A stretch of 64,000 nucleotides of DNA, from assembly GCA_019117205.1 (NCBI GenBank), contig DXAC01000011.1, forward strand, positions 33,614 to 97,613. The letters run 5' to 3'. Each line of letters opens with the position of its first letter. Position 1 is the first letter of the stretch. The translations under genes were made by a program, and so were the position numbers. Of this stretch, positions 1 to 8,752 are shown piece by piece. Below the pieces are notes generated by a model. The model was not told the origin of the DNA, made no database searches, and saw only the letters and a list, made by a program, of their open reading frames with translations. The stretch is from Candidatus Allofournierella merdigallinarum. Lineage in GTDB: Bacteria; Bacillota; Clostridia; Oscillospirales; Ruminococcaceae.

Positions 1-546
1 TCCTACGCCAACAACGACAACTTCACCAAGAACCAGCAGATGATCCTCGACAACGAGGCGCTGTTTATGCCCAATGGCAACTGGGTGATCGGTGAGATGG
101 CCGACGCGCCTCGCGCTGAAAACTTTGAGTGGGGCTTCATGGCTCTGCCCGCCATGGAAGAGGGCGGCGACCGCTACAGCTACACTTTCTTTGAGCAGTG
201 CTGGATCCCTGCCGGCGCTGAGAACAAGGACCTGGCCAAGCTGTTCATCTCTTTCCTGTACAGCGATGAAGCTGCTAACATCTTCGCCGCTTCCGGCGCT
301 GTGCAGCCCATCACCGGCATGACCGACAAGCTGTCCGACGACAACAAGGTTTATTACAGCGTGTATGACAATGGCGCGAAAGCTGCCATTGGCACCTTTG
401 CCACCACCACTCCTGTTGAGGGCGTCAACATCAAAGAAGACGTTTGCTTCACCATGGACAGTGTTGTGAATGGCACAAAGACGGTGGATGACTGGAAGAC
501 CGCTGTTCGGAACTCTTGCGCCGCGCTGCGTGCCGCGCTGCAGTAA
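1..546 (+). CDS. ABC transporter sugar-binding protein, C-terminal part
   Basis: The reading frame is open from base 1, so the N-terminus lies outside the window; 181 residues are visible. The sequence has the C-terminal lobe style of family 1 extracellular solute-binding proteins (a block reading ALFMPNGNWVIGEM, then FFEQCWIPAGAENKDLAKLF and FISFLYSDEAANIF). It should be a lipoprotein that captures an oligosaccharide outside the membrane and delivers it to the two permeases that follow. Its substrate is inferred from the downstream sulfatase and GH112 phosphorylase to be a lacto-N-biose or galacto-N-biose type glycan. It ends in TAA and is separated from the permease genes by a strong terminator. 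Confidence 0.88.
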   Translation, partial: SYANNDNFTKNQQMILDNEALFMPNGNWVIGEMADAPRAENFEWGFMALPAMEEGGDRYSYTFFEQCWIPAGAENKDLAKLFISFLYSDEAANIFAASGAVQPITGMTDKLSDDNKVYYSVYDNGAKAAIGTFATTTPVEGVNIKEDVCFTMDSVVNGTKTVDDWKTAVRNSCAALRAALQ

Positions 547-640
547 GCTGGCCGGAACCATCCCACATCGCAAAGGTAGACCAAACATGGCGCAAGGCGG
601 CATGGTCTTATGCCTGCCGCACAGGTAAGTAGGTGACCCG

Positions 641-684
641 AGCGGTGAGCAGAAGGACACAACCTTTTGCTCACCGCTTTTTTT
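641..684 (+). terminator. Intrinsic terminator between binding protein and permeases
   Basis: A 16-bp stem (641-656 with 663-678, one G-U pair) with loop ACACAA is followed by seven T. It sits inside what looks like one operon. Such a partial terminator is the usual way to make more binding protein than permease. Confidence 0.85.
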
Positions 685-706
685 GACGGATAGGGAGGAT
701 GATATC

Positions 707-1597
707 ATGCAAAAAAACAAGGGGCGCAGCCGGTTTATTGTGGCCTGCGTGGCACCGGCAACAATACTGGCGATCATTTTCCTTGCGGTGCCCACATTTA
801 ACGTGTTCCGCATGTCGCTGTACCAATGGGGTGGCTATTCCCCCAACCAAACCTTTGTGGGACTGAAGAACTTTGCTACGCTGTTCAAGGATGAAAACTT
901 CTTCCGTTCCTGCCGCAACAGCGTCCTGCTGATCGTGATCGTCACGGTCATCACCATTTCGCTGGCGTTGTTGTTCGCCTCGCTGCTGACCCGTGAAAAG
1001 CTGCGCGGCCAAAACTTCTTCCGCGTGATCTTCTACATTCCGAACATCCTTTCCGTGGTTGTCATCAGCGCCATTTTCAGCGCCATCTATGATTCCAACC
1101 GCGGCTTGCTGAACAGTGTGCTCAGTCTGTTCCGGGGCGATGCGGAGCCCATCTATTGGCTGGGTGATCAGAAAATTGTCATCTACAGCCTGGTCATTGC
1201 AATGGTTTGGCAGGCCATTGGCTACTACATGGTCATGTACATGGCCTCCATGTCTTCTATCCCGGAGAGCCTGTATGAGAGCGCCAACCTGGAAGGCGCG
1301 TCCCGTACGCGGCAGTTCTTCTCGATCACGTTGCCGCTGATCTGGACCAACATCCGCACCACCCTGACTTTCTTCATTATCTCCAACATTAACATGAGCT
1401 TCCTGTTTGTAAGGGCAATGACCGGCGGCGGCCCGGATGGCGCTTCTGAAGTGTTCCTGAGCTACATGTACAAGCAGGCCTACACGAATTCCACGTACGG
1501 CTATGGCATGGCAATTGGCGTGGTGGTGTTCACTTTCTCTTTCGCGCTGGCGGCTATTGTGAATCGCGTGACCAAGCGCGAACCGCTGGAATTCTGA
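707..1597 (+). CDS. Sugar ABC transporter permease (MalF/UgpA type)
   Basis: About 296 residues with the membrane topology and C-terminal EAA loop of binding-protein-dependent sugar permeases (ESANLEGASRTRQFFSITLP region around residues 190-215), where the ATPase docks. ATG 707 is chosen over an upstream TTG at 683 because it follows GGGAGG at proper spacing. It forms the membrane channel with the next gene product. No ATPase gene is visible in the window, so a shared MsmK-like ATPase encoded elsewhere probably powers it (inference). Confidence 0.93.
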   Translation: MQKNKGRSRFIVACVAPATILAIIFLAVPTFNVFRMSLYQWGGYSPNQTFVGLKNFATLFKDENFFRSCRNSVLLIVIVTVITISLALLFASLLTREKLRGQNFFRVIFYIPNILSVVVISAIFSAIYDSNRGLLNSVLSLFRGDAEPIYWLGDQKIVIYSLVIAMVWQAIGYYMVMYMASMSSIPESLYESANLEGASRTRQFFSITLPLIWTNIRTTLTFFIISNINMSFLFVRAMTGGGPDGASEVFLSYMYKQAYTNSTYGYGMAIGVVVFTFSFALAAIVNRVTKREPLEF

Positions 1598-1615
1598 GAA
1601 AAGGGGTGCGAGTGA

Positions 1616-2512
1616 ATGAATAACAGAGAAAAAATCGTGGGCGAGAAAAGCGGCGTGATCAGCAAATCGTTCATTTATGCTGCTCTGGTGCTGCTGACCG
1701 TTCTGATCGTCGTGCCTGTGGCGTGGGTATTCATGGCCGCCATCAAGGAAAACTCCGAGTTCTACGGCAATCCTTTTGCGCTTCCCAAGGGTGTGCATCT
1801 GCAGAACTTTGTGGACGCGTGGACCAAGGCTCGAATGGGTGATTACTTTTTTACATCCGTGATGATCACTGCCGTGGCGCTGGCGCTCTTGCTGGTGGTT
1901 GCGTTGCCGGCATCTTATGTGCTGAGCCGCTACAAATTCCGGGGCAGCAAACTGCTGAACACCTGCTTTATGGCGGGCCTGTTTATCAATGTCAGCTACA
2001 TCGTGGTGCCCATCTTCCTGATGTTTGTCTCCGGCGATAAAATTGTGAAAAACATTTTTGGGCACAGCTTCTTTTTGAATAATCCGTTTATGGTGTCTGT
2101 GGTGCTGGCGTCCACCACGCTGCCCTTTACCATCTACCTGCTCAGCAGTTACTTGGCCACATTGCCCAAGGACTATGAGGAGGCGGCCTATGTGGACGGA
2201 GCGGGCTATTTCACCACCATGGTGCGTATCATCCTGCCCATGGCCAAGCCCAGCATCATCACCGTCATCCTGTTCGAATTCCTGGCATACTGGAATGAGT
2301 ACATCATCTCCATGACCATGCTGACCGATCCCAACGGCGCGCGCACGCTGCCGGTGGGCCTGCTGAACCTGATGAAAGCCCAGAACGCCAAGGCCGAGTA
2401 CGGCCAGATGTACGCGGGCATGGTGATGGTCATGGTGCCTACATTGATTTTGTATATGTGCGTGCAGAAAAAACTGACCCAGGGCATGACGCTCGGCGGC
2501 CTGAAAGGTTAA
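1616..2512 (+). CDS. Sugar ABC transporter permease (MalG/UgpE type)
   Basis: A 298-residue integral membrane protein, the second permease of the transporter. The EAA loop is clear (EEAAYVDGAGYFTTMVRIILP, around residues 190-210). It starts 18 bases after the first permease, so the two are translated together and should form a heterodimer. The C-terminal end, reading LTQGMTLGGLKG, is typical for this subfamily (QGxTxGAVKG). Confidence 0.93.
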   Translation: MNNREKIVGEKSGVISKSFIYAALVLLTVLIVVPVAWVFMAAIKENSEFYGNPFALPKGVHLQNFVDAWTKARMGDYFFTSVMITAVALALLLVVALPASYVLSRYKFRGSKLLNTCFMAGLFINVSYIVVPIFLMFVSGDKIVKNIFGHSFFLNNPFMVSVVLASTTLPFTIYLLSSYLATLPKDYEEAAYVDGAGYFTTMVRIILPMAKPSIITVILFEFLAYWNEYIISMTMLTDPNGARTLPVGLLNLMKAQNAKAEYGQMYAGMVMVMVPTLILYMCVQKKLTQGMTLGGLKG

Positions 2513-2525
2513 GGAGGGCAGTGCG

Positions 2526-2726
2526 ATGAGTGAATACACAAAGAAAATAGTTAAAATTGTCGTGGGTATAATCGCTTTGGCCGTATGTTTGGCTCTTGTG
2601 GTCATCGGCCACAGTATCGGCTCATCGGGCGGGCTGTCCACGGGCATTGCGGGCCTGGGTGTGGAGCTTCTTGGCCTGGCGGGCGTCCTGGTGCTGTTGG
2701 GCGTTTACAATCACGGGTATCAATAA
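2526..2726 (+). CDS. Small two-helix membrane protein of the transporter operon
   Basis: A 66-residue protein with a short basic N-terminus, a hydrophobic helix at about residues 10-28 and a second at about 40-60, joined by a Gly/Ser-rich turn. It starts 13 bases after the permease stop with an AAGGAGGG site, so it is clearly part of the operon. Small proteins of this kind recur beside sugar ABC permeases in gut Firmicutes; I do not know a function. It may be an accessory or stabilising subunit. Confidence 0.75.
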   Translation: MSEYTKKIVKIVVGIIALAVCLALVVIGHSIGSSGGLSTGIAGLGVELLGLAGVLVLLGVYNHGYQ

Positions 2727-2758
2727 ACACGGCATAGGCCGCAAGCCTTTTGAACACA

Positions 2759-2800
2759 GGGCGCTCCGCTTCAAGGGTGGAACGGGGCGCCCGAATTTTT
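2759..2800 (+). terminator. Hairpin with T-run between membrane protein and sulfatase genes
   Basis: A 10-bp stem (2759-2768 with 2783-2792, one G-T pair) is followed by GAATTTTT. It may reduce transcription of the enzyme genes relative to the transporter genes. Confidence 0.6.
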
Positions 2801-2831
2801 GCGGCTTGCTGCGCCGCAGGGAGGGCAAACG

Positions 2832-4202
2832 ATGAGCAGACCAAACATCGTCTTTTATTTTTCAGATCAACAGCGGTGGGACACGCTGGGATGCTATGGG
2901 CAAAAGCTTCCGGTCACGCCGAATTTAGACAGGCTGGCCGAGGAAGGTGTGCGGTTTGAGAATGCTTTTACATGTCAGCCTGTGTGCGGGCCAGCGCGGG
3001 CCTGCCTTCAGACAGGAAGATATGCCACACAGATCGGATGCAGTATCAACGGCGTGGCGCCGCCGTTTGGTCAGGTAAAAATGCTTGCCCAGTACTTCAA
3101 CGAGAACGGTTACGCCACAGCATACGTGGGCAAGTGGCATTTGGCCACCGACCGGCCTGCGGGCATCAATTACGAGACAAGCGCCATTCCTGCCGAGCGG
3201 CGAGGCGGCTATAAGGATTATTGGATGGCTTCTGACGTGCTGGAGTTTACAAGCCACGGGTATAACGGGTATGTATACAACGGGGACAACGAGCGGGTGC
3301 CATTCACAGGCTATCGAGCGGATTGTATCAATGATTTTGCCATTGACTTTGTACACAGCCGCAAAGACAGCAATGAGCCATTCTTCTTGTTTGTCAGTCA
3401 GATCGAGCCCCACCACCAAAACGACCGACGCCGCTATGAGGGCCCGGACGGCAGTAAGGAGCGCTTCGCGGACTACGAGGCGCCCGGGGACCTAAAAGCG
3501 TACTCCGAAGCCCATGAGAGCGGGGAAGACATCAGCAACTGGAAACAGAACTACCCGGATTATCTGGGATGTTGCCACAGCCTAGACTACAACGTGGGGC
3601 GCCTGGTGGATACGCTGAAAGAGCAGGGTATGTGGGAGAACACGATCCTCTTCTACACCGCTGATCACGGCAGCCATTTCATTACCCGTGGCATTGAGGC
3701 GGAATACAAGCGCACATGCCACGACGCGTCCATCCATGTGCCTTTGATCGCAGTGGGCCCCGGCTTCCGGGGCGGCAAAGTAGTTCGGCATGTTGTCAGC
3801 TTGCTGGATCTGCCTGTTACACTGCTGGACTGCGCGGGAATCGAGCGTCCGGATGGCTTCCAGGGGAGAAGCCTGCTTCCGTTGGCGGCAGAACCGGAAA
3901 TGGACTGGGAGGACGTAGCTTTCATGCAGATCAGCGAAAGCCGGGTCGGACGGGCCATCCGTACGCCGGAATATACCTATTCTGTGAGGGCCGAGGGCGA
4001 CGGGTACCAGACGTTCGGTAGCAGCGTATACTACGAGGAGTTCTTCTACGTGCTGAAAGATGACCCGTATCAGCAGAACAACCTGGCGGCTGACCCCGCT
4101 TGGGCGCAGACGAGGGCACAGCTTGGACAGGTACTGAAGCGCAAGATGCGCGAGGCCGGAGAGGAAGAACCGGAAATCCGGCCGGCGCGCGCGTGGACAT
4201 GA
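2832..4202 (+). CDS. Type I sulfatase (formylglycine-dependent), cytoplasmic
   Basis: A 456-residue alkaline-phosphatase-superfamily sulfatase. The signature C-x-P-[SA]-R-x4-T-G-R is present with Cys52 as the residue converted to formylglycine (CGPARACLQTGR). Further expected active-site residues are Asp12-Gln13 near the N-terminus, Lys101/His103 in GKWHL and Asp278-His279 in TADHG. ATG 2832 follows GGGAGGG; the upstream in-frame extension has no support. There is no signal peptide or lipobox, so it should act in the cytoplasm after import. In this operon it probably removes sulfate from a sulfated HexNAc disaccharide before phosphorolysis. It needs an anSME-type maturase, which is not in the window. 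Confidence 0.92.
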   Translation: MSRPNIVFYFSDQQRWDTLGCYGQKLPVTPNLDRLAEEGVRFENAFTCQPVCGPARACLQTGRYATQIGCSINGVAPPFGQVKMLAQYFNENGYATAYVGKWHLATDRPAGINYETSAIPAERRGGYKDYWMASDVLEFTSHGYNGYVYNGDNERVPFTGYRADCINDFAIDFVHSRKDSNEPFFLFVSQIEPHHQNDRRRYEGPDGSKERFADYEAPGDLKAYSEAHESGEDISNWKQNYPDYLGCCHSLDYNVGRLVDTLKEQGMWENTILFYTADHGSHFITRGIEAEYKRTCHDASIHVPLIAVGPGFRGGKVVRHVVSLLDLPVTLLDCAGIERPDGFQGRSLLPLAAEPEMDWEDVAFMQISESRVGRAIRTPEYTYSVRAEGDGYQTFGSSVYYEEFFYVLKDDPYQQNNLAADPAWAQTRAQLGQVLKRKMREAGEEEPEIRPARAWT

Positions 4203-4240
4203 TCCTCCGCAGAGGGCGGAGAAAGTGAGAAAGGAAAAAT

Positions 4241-6412
4241 ATGAACGAACAAAATAATCTGACGGGACGCGTCACCATTCCCACCAACCTGGATGTGGTG
4301 CCCGAGACCATCGAGATCCTCAAGCGCTGGGGAGCGGACGCCATCCGCGACTGCGACGGCACCGAATTTCCCGAGGAACTGACCAAGGTGGGGGCCAAAA
4401 TTTACTCCACCTACTACACCACCCGCAAGGACAACGCCTGGGCCAAGGCCAACCCGGACGAGGTGCAGCAGTGCTACATCATGACCGGCTTCTACACCGC
4501 CGACTGCGGCGAGCTGCGCATCCCCCTGATGCAGGGCATCAGTGAGGAACTGATGCAGGTGAACACCCGCGACGACATCAAGCGCTGGTGGGAGGTCATG
4601 GACCGCACCGCCGGCCAGCCCCTGTCCGTCGATGCCTGGAGCTACGACGAGGCCAGCGGCTGCGTGGTCATCCCGGCGCCCGAGGCCTACCACGAGTACA
4701 CCGTGAGCTTTTTGGCCTACCTGATCTGGGACCCCGTGCATATGTACAACGCGGTGACCAACGACTGGAAAGACTTCGAGCACCAGATCACCTTTGACGT
4801 GCGCCAGCCCAAGACCCACAAGTTCACCATGGAGCGGCTGCGGAAGTTCATTGCCGAGCATCCCTATGTGAACGTGATCCGCTACACCACTTTCTTCCAC
4901 CAGTTCACCCTGGTGTTCGACAAGCTCAAGCGGGAAAAGTATGTGGACTGGTACGGCTACTCCGCTTCGGTGAGCCCCTACATCCTGGAGCAGTTTGAAA
5001 AAGAGGTGGGCTACAAGTTCCGCCCCGAGTTCATCATCGACCAGGGCTACTACAACAACCAGTACCGGGTGCCCAGCAAGGAGTTCAAGGACTTCATGGC
5101 GTTCCAGCGCCGGGAGGTGGCCAAGCTCGCCAAGGAGATGGTGGACATCACCCACGAGCTGGGCAAGGAAGCCATGATGTTCCTTGGCGACCACTGGATC
5201 GGCACCGAGCCCTTTATGCCCGAGTTTGCCTCCATCGGCCTGGACGCGGTGGTGGGCAGCGTGGGCAACGGCGCCACCCTGCGGCTGATCAGTGACATCC
5301 CCGGCGTCAGGTACACCGAGGGCCGTTTCCTGCCCTACTTCTTCCCCGACACTTTCCACGAGGGCGGCGACCCGGTGCGGGAGGCCAAGGAGAACTGGGT
5401 CACCGCGCGGCGGGCCATCCTCCGCAAACCGGTGGACCGCATCGGCTACGGCGGCTACCTGAAGCTGGCGCTGGACTTCCCCGAGTTCGTGGACTATGTG
5501 GAGAGCGTCTGCAACGAGTTCCGCGAGCTGTACGAGAATGCAAAAGGCACCACCGCCTACTGTGTGAAGACGGTGGCGGTGCTCAACAGCTGGGGCAAGG
5601 CCCGCAGCTGGGGCTGCCACATGGTGCATCATGCTTTGTACCAGAAGCAGAACTACAGCTACGCCGGCGTCATCGAGGCGCTGTCCGGCGCGCCCTTTGA
5701 CGTGAAGTTCATCAGCTTCGACGACATCAAGGCGGATCCGTCCATCCTGGACAAGGTGGACGTGCTGGTGAACGTGGGCGACGGCGACACCGCCCACACC
5801 GGCGGCGCGGTGTGGGAGGACGCGGCCGTGTCCTCCGCCATCCGCGGCTTCATCCGCCGGGGCGGCGGCTTCATCGGCGTGGGTGAGCCCTCCGGCCACC
5901 AGTACCAGGGCCGCTACTTCCAGCTGGCCGCCGCGCTGGGCGTGGAGAAAGAGACCGGCATGACCCTGAACTACGACAAGTACAACTGGGAGGAGCACAC
6001 CGACCACTTCATCCTGGCGGACGTCAAGGACGCGGTGGACTTCGGCGAGGGCAAGAAGAGCATCTACGCCCTGGAGGGCGCCCAGGTGCTGGTGCAGAAA
6101 GACAAGGAAGTGCAGATGGCGGCCAACGACTACGGCGCCGGCCGCACCGTCTACATCAGCGGCCTGCCCTACAGCTTCGAGAACAGCCGGGTGCTCTACC
6201 GGAGCATCCTGTGGGCCAGCCACAGCGAGGAGGAGCTGCACAAGTGGTTCAGCTCCAACTACAACGTGGAGGTGCACGCCTACGTCAAGAACGGCAAGTA
6301 CTGCGTGGTGAACAACACCTACGAGCCCCAGACCACCACCGTTTACACCGGCGACGGCGCCAGCTTCGAGCTCTCGCTGGACGCCAATGAGATCCGCTGG
6401 TACGAGATCTGA
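4241..6412 (+). CDS. lnpA: 1,3-beta-galactosyl-N-acetylhexosamine phosphorylase (GH112)
   Basis: A 723-residue enzyme of normal family length with the very conserved GH112 N-terminus (TGRVTIPTNLDVVPETIEIL, then RWGADAIRDCDGTEFPEEL). GH112 enzymes split lacto-N-biose or galacto-N-biose with phosphate into galactose 1-phosphate and GlcNAc or GalNAc in the cytoplasm. It is the last gene of the operon, 38 bases after the sulfatase, with a good GAAAGGAAAA site. The pairing of transporter, sulfatase and GH112 indicates growth on mucin or milk type glycans. The preference between GlcNAc and GalNAc cannot be read from the sequence. Confidence 0.95.
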   Translation: MNEQNNLTGRVTIPTNLDVVPETIEILKRWGADAIRDCDGTEFPEELTKVGAKIYSTYYTTRKDNAWAKANPDEVQQCYIMTGFYTADCGELRIPLMQGISEELMQVNTRDDIKRWWEVMDRTAGQPLSVDAWSYDEASGCVVIPAPEAYHEYTVSFLAYLIWDPVHMYNAVTNDWKDFEHQITFDVRQPKTHKFTMERLRKFIAEHPYVNVIRYTTFFHQFTLVFDKLKREKYVDWYGYSASVSPYILEQFEKEVGYKFRPEFIIDQGYYNNQYRVPSKEFKDFMAFQRREVAKLAKEMVDITHELGKEAMMFLGDHWIGTEPFMPEFASIGLDAVVGSVGNGATLRLISDIPGVRYTEGRFLPYFFPDTFHEGGDPVREAKENWVTARRAILRKPVDRIGYGGYLKLALDFPEFVDYVESVCNEFRELYENAKGTTAYCVKTVAVLNSWGKARSWGCHMVHHALYQKQNYSYAGVIEALSGAPFDVKFISFDDIKADPSILDKVDVLVNVGDGDTAHTGGAVWEDAAVSSAIRGFIRRGGGFIGVGEPSGHQYQGRYFQLAAALGVEKETGMTLNYDKYNWEEHTDHFILADVKDAVDFGEGKKSIYALEGAQVLVQKDKEVQMAANDYGAGRTVYISGLPYSFENSRVLYRSILWASHSEEELHKWFSSNYNVEVHAYVKNGKYCVVNNTYEPQTTTVYTGDGASFELSLDANEIRWYEI

Positions 6413-6442
6413 AACACGGCCATCCGGCCGGCATAACGCTTC

Positions 6443-6475
6443 AAACGGCAGGCACCCCGGGTGCCTGCCGTTTTT
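6443..6475 (+). terminator. Intrinsic terminator after GH112 gene
   Basis: Near-perfect GC-rich stem (AACGGCAGGCAC with GTGCCTGCCGTT) followed by TTTTT. It ends the glycan operon. Confidence 0.9.
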
Positions 6476-6548
6476 GCGTCTTTGCGACGCGGAATGGCTC
6501 GAAAAGGGAAGATCCTTGGGGAATTCGGATAAATACGCATAAAATTAT

Positions 6549-6634
6549 TTGTGTATCCTGCTCACTTATTGTATAATTTGTCGTTTGAAGCGGAAAAAAG
6601 CTCCTCTTTTCATAAAAAAACGCGCAGGTATAAT
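6549..6634 (+). promoter_or_regulatory. Promoter region of the PTS operon
   Basis: The 314-base gap between the GH112 terminator and ptsI is AT-rich. It has a perfect -10 TATAAT (6572-6577) with TTGTGT 17 bases upstream (6549-6554), and a second TATAAT (6629-6634) with TTTTCA 16 bases upstream (6607-6612). I see no clear antiterminator hairpin or cre box. The rest of the gap has no gene. Confidence 0.6.
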
Positions 6635-6726
6635 AAAATATGTAGAACCGCTTTTTATAATGATCGAGCCCGGGCGCCCGCCGCGCCCCGGCCCGCAGCC
6701 TGCACAGGGCGGAAAGGAAATGGACC

Positions 6727-8478
6727 ATGCTGCACGGGATCGGTGTTTCACGCGGAGTCGCCCGGGGCGTCGTGTATCTGGAGCGTCCCTTTGAACCGAC
6801 CATCTGCCGGGCACAGTGCGGGCCGGACCAGCGGCCCGCCCAGGCCGAGGCCTATTGCGCCGCAAGGGCCGCCGCCGCCGCCGGGCTGGAAGCCCTCATC
6901 GACGCGCTGCAAAAGAGGGGCGCCGGCCAGGGGGACATCTTCGCCGCCCACCGGGAGATCCTGATGGACGAGGCGATGGAGGAGGAGATCCTGGAGGCCA
7001 TCTGCCAGCAGGGCGCGACGGCCGGTGCCGCCGTGGATGATGTGTACAGGGCCTATGCCGGGCGGATCGCCCGGGCAAAGGACCCGGTGATCCGGGAGCG
7101 GGCAAAGGACCTGGACGACGTGCGCCTGCGGCTGCTGCGGGCACTGGAGGGGAAAAGCGACCCGGCTCTGGACACCCGGAACGGCCCCTGCATCGCCGTG
7201 GCGGAGGAGTGGCTGCCCTCCCAGATCGCCCGCCTCGCGGCGGGCGCGGTGGCGGGCGTGGCCTCTTTGCGGGGCACCGCCACCTGCCACGCGGCCATCG
7301 TCTGCCAGGCGATGGGGCTGCCGGCGCTGTTCGGCGTGCCGGAGCTGCTGGACCAGGCGCGAGCGGGGATGCGGGCGGTGCTGGACGCGGAAGAGGGCAC
7401 CCTGCTGCTGGAGCCGGACGAGGCCCAGTGGGCCGGGGCGGGGGAAAGGGAACAGCGGGCCCGGCAGCAGGCCGAAACGGCCCGACGGTATGCCCGGCAG
7501 CCCGCCGTGACCACCGACGGCTGCCCGGTGGAGATCTGCCTGAACACAGGCGCGGCGCAGCTGCCGCCCGAGATCGCTTTCTGCGACGGGGTGGGCCTGT
7601 TCCGCACCGAGTTCCTTTTTATGGAGCAGAAGCATCTGCCCGACGAGGAAGAGCAATACCAGGCGTACAGCGCCGTTTTGCGGCAGGCGGCGGGCAAGCC
7701 GGTGATCCTGCGTACGCTGGACATCGGAGCGGACAAGCAGCTGGAATACTATCCGCTGCCCAAAGAGGACAATCCCGCCTTGGGAATGCGGGCGCTGCGC
7801 CTGTGTCTGGACCGGCCGGAGCTGTTCCGCACCCAGCTGCGGGCGGCCTGGCGGGCCTCGGCCCACGGCAGCCTGTGGATGATGTTCCCCATGGTGGCCG
7901 GCCTGGAAGACTGGCGGCGCGCAAAGGCGTTCTGCCTCTCGATGCGGGAGGAGCTGGTGGAGCAGGGCTGCGCGGTGGGGGACAAGGTGCCCCTGGGCGC
8001 CATGATCGAGATCCCCTCCGCCGCCCTCGACGCGGACAGACTGGCCGGCGAGGTGGACTTTGCCAGCGTGGGCACCAACGACCTGTGCCAGTATCTCTTT
8101 GCCGCCGACCGCACCAACGCGCGGGTCGCCCAGTACGCTCCGGGCCATTCGCCCGTGCTCATGCGGCTGATGGGCCACATGGCCCAGGCGTTCGCCGCCC
8201 GGGCAAAACCCCTTTCGGTGTGTGGTGAGCTGGGAGGCGACGCCCGGGCCGCCGCGGTGCTGGTGGGGCTGGGATACCGCAAACTCAGTATGTCCCCGGC
8301 CAACATGCCCTTTGTGCGGCAGGTGATCTGCCGTGCGGGGCTGGAGGAGCTGCAGCAGCTGGCGCGCCGGGTGTGCGTGGCGGCCGACCTGCAGCAGGCA
8401 GAGGAGGAAATGCAGCGCTTTTACCAGGCTGTGATACAGCCGGCAGAGAAAGGAGACGCGGAATGTACACAAGAATGA
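6727..8478 (+). CDS. ptsI: PTS enzyme I (phosphoenolpyruvate-protein phosphotransferase)
   Basis: A 583-residue EI of normal length. The N-terminal domain carries the phosphorylated histidine His188 in GTATCHAAI (usual form GGRTSHAAI), and the C-terminal PEP-binding barrel shows FLFMEQ, LRTLDIGADKQL, MRALRLCL and the CGELGGD loop. EI takes phosphate from PEP and passes it to HPr. It begins the operon, and HPr overlaps its 3' end by 16 bases. The ThrCys in place of ThrSer beside the active His is unusual. It could be the only EI of the cell or one dedicated to this operon. Confidence 0.95.
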   Translation: MLHGIGVSRGVARGVVYLERPFEPTICRAQCGPDQRPAQAEAYCAARAAAAAGLEALIDALQKRGAGQGDIFAAHREILMDEAMEEEILEAICQQGATAGAAVDDVYRAYAGRIARAKDPVIRERAKDLDDVRLRLLRALEGKSDPALDTRNGPCIAVAEEWLPSQIARLAAGAVAGVASLRGTATCHAAIVCQAMGLPALFGVPELLDQARAGMRAVLDAEEGTLLLEPDEAQWAGAGEREQRARQQAETARRYARQPAVTTDGCPVEICLNTGAAQLPPEIAFCDGVGLFRTEFLFMEQKHLPDEEEQYQAYSAVLRQAAGKPVILRTLDIGADKQLEYYPLPKEDNPALGMRALRLCLDRPELFRTQLRAAWRASAHGSLWMMFPMVAGLEDWRRAKAFCLSMREELVEQGCAVGDKVPLGAMIEIPSAALDADRLAGEVDFASVGTNDLCQYLFAADRTNARVAQYAPGHSPVLMRLMGHMAQAFAARAKPLSVCGELGGDARAAAVLVGLGYRKLSMSPANMPFVRQVICRAGLEELQQLARRVCVAADLQQAEEEMQRFYQAVIQPAEKGDAECTQE

Positions 8479-8741
8479 CCACCGTGTGCAACCCCACCGG
8501 GCTGCACGCGCGGCCCGCCACCGAATTTGTGAACCGGGCCAAGCAGTACAAGAGCAGGATCACCATCTGCAATCCCCAGGAGGAGCCGGCGGACACCGTG
8601 AACGCGAAATCGGTGGTGCTGGTGCTGAGCCTGGGTCTGGCAAAGGGCTCGCAGGTGGAGATCACCGCCCAGGGCGAGGATGAACAGCAGGCTGTGGACG
8701 AACTGATCGGCCTGCTGGAAAGCGGATTTGGAGAGCTGTGA
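8463..8741 (+). CDS. ptsH: PTS phosphocarrier protein HPr
   Basis: A 92-residue HPr with the active histidine His15 in NPTGLHARPA and the regulatory serine at Ser50 (NAKSVVLVLSLG), equivalent to Ser46 of Bacillus subtilis with a four-residue insertion between. The conserved Ser suggests control by HPr kinase and a role in catabolite repression. ATG 8463 has a GAAAGGAGA site and overlaps ptsI; the longer in-frame extension has no homology. Confidence 0.95.
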   Translation: MYTRMTTVCNPTGLHARPATEFVNRAKQYKSRITICNPQEEPADTVNAKSVVLVLSLGLAKGSQVEITAQGEDEQQAVDELIGLLESGFGEL

Positions 8742-8752
8742 GGGCAAGTGCG

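Noticed and set aside
671..2647. Minus-strand frame of 658 codons opposite the permeases
   Set aside because: His/Gln-rich translation without domains, opposite two recognised permease genes.
4070..6277. Long minus-strand frame of 735 codons opposite the GH112 gene
   Set aside because: It mirrors a well-recognised GH112 gene; the translation is low-complexity His/Val/Leu/Ala with no domain, a result of high-GC codon use.
6443..6727. Possible RAT/antiterminator element for the PRD regulator
   Set aside because: The only strong hairpin is the terminator of the previous operon, upstream of both promoters; and the regulator has DNA-binding HTH domains, not an RNA-binding CAT domain.
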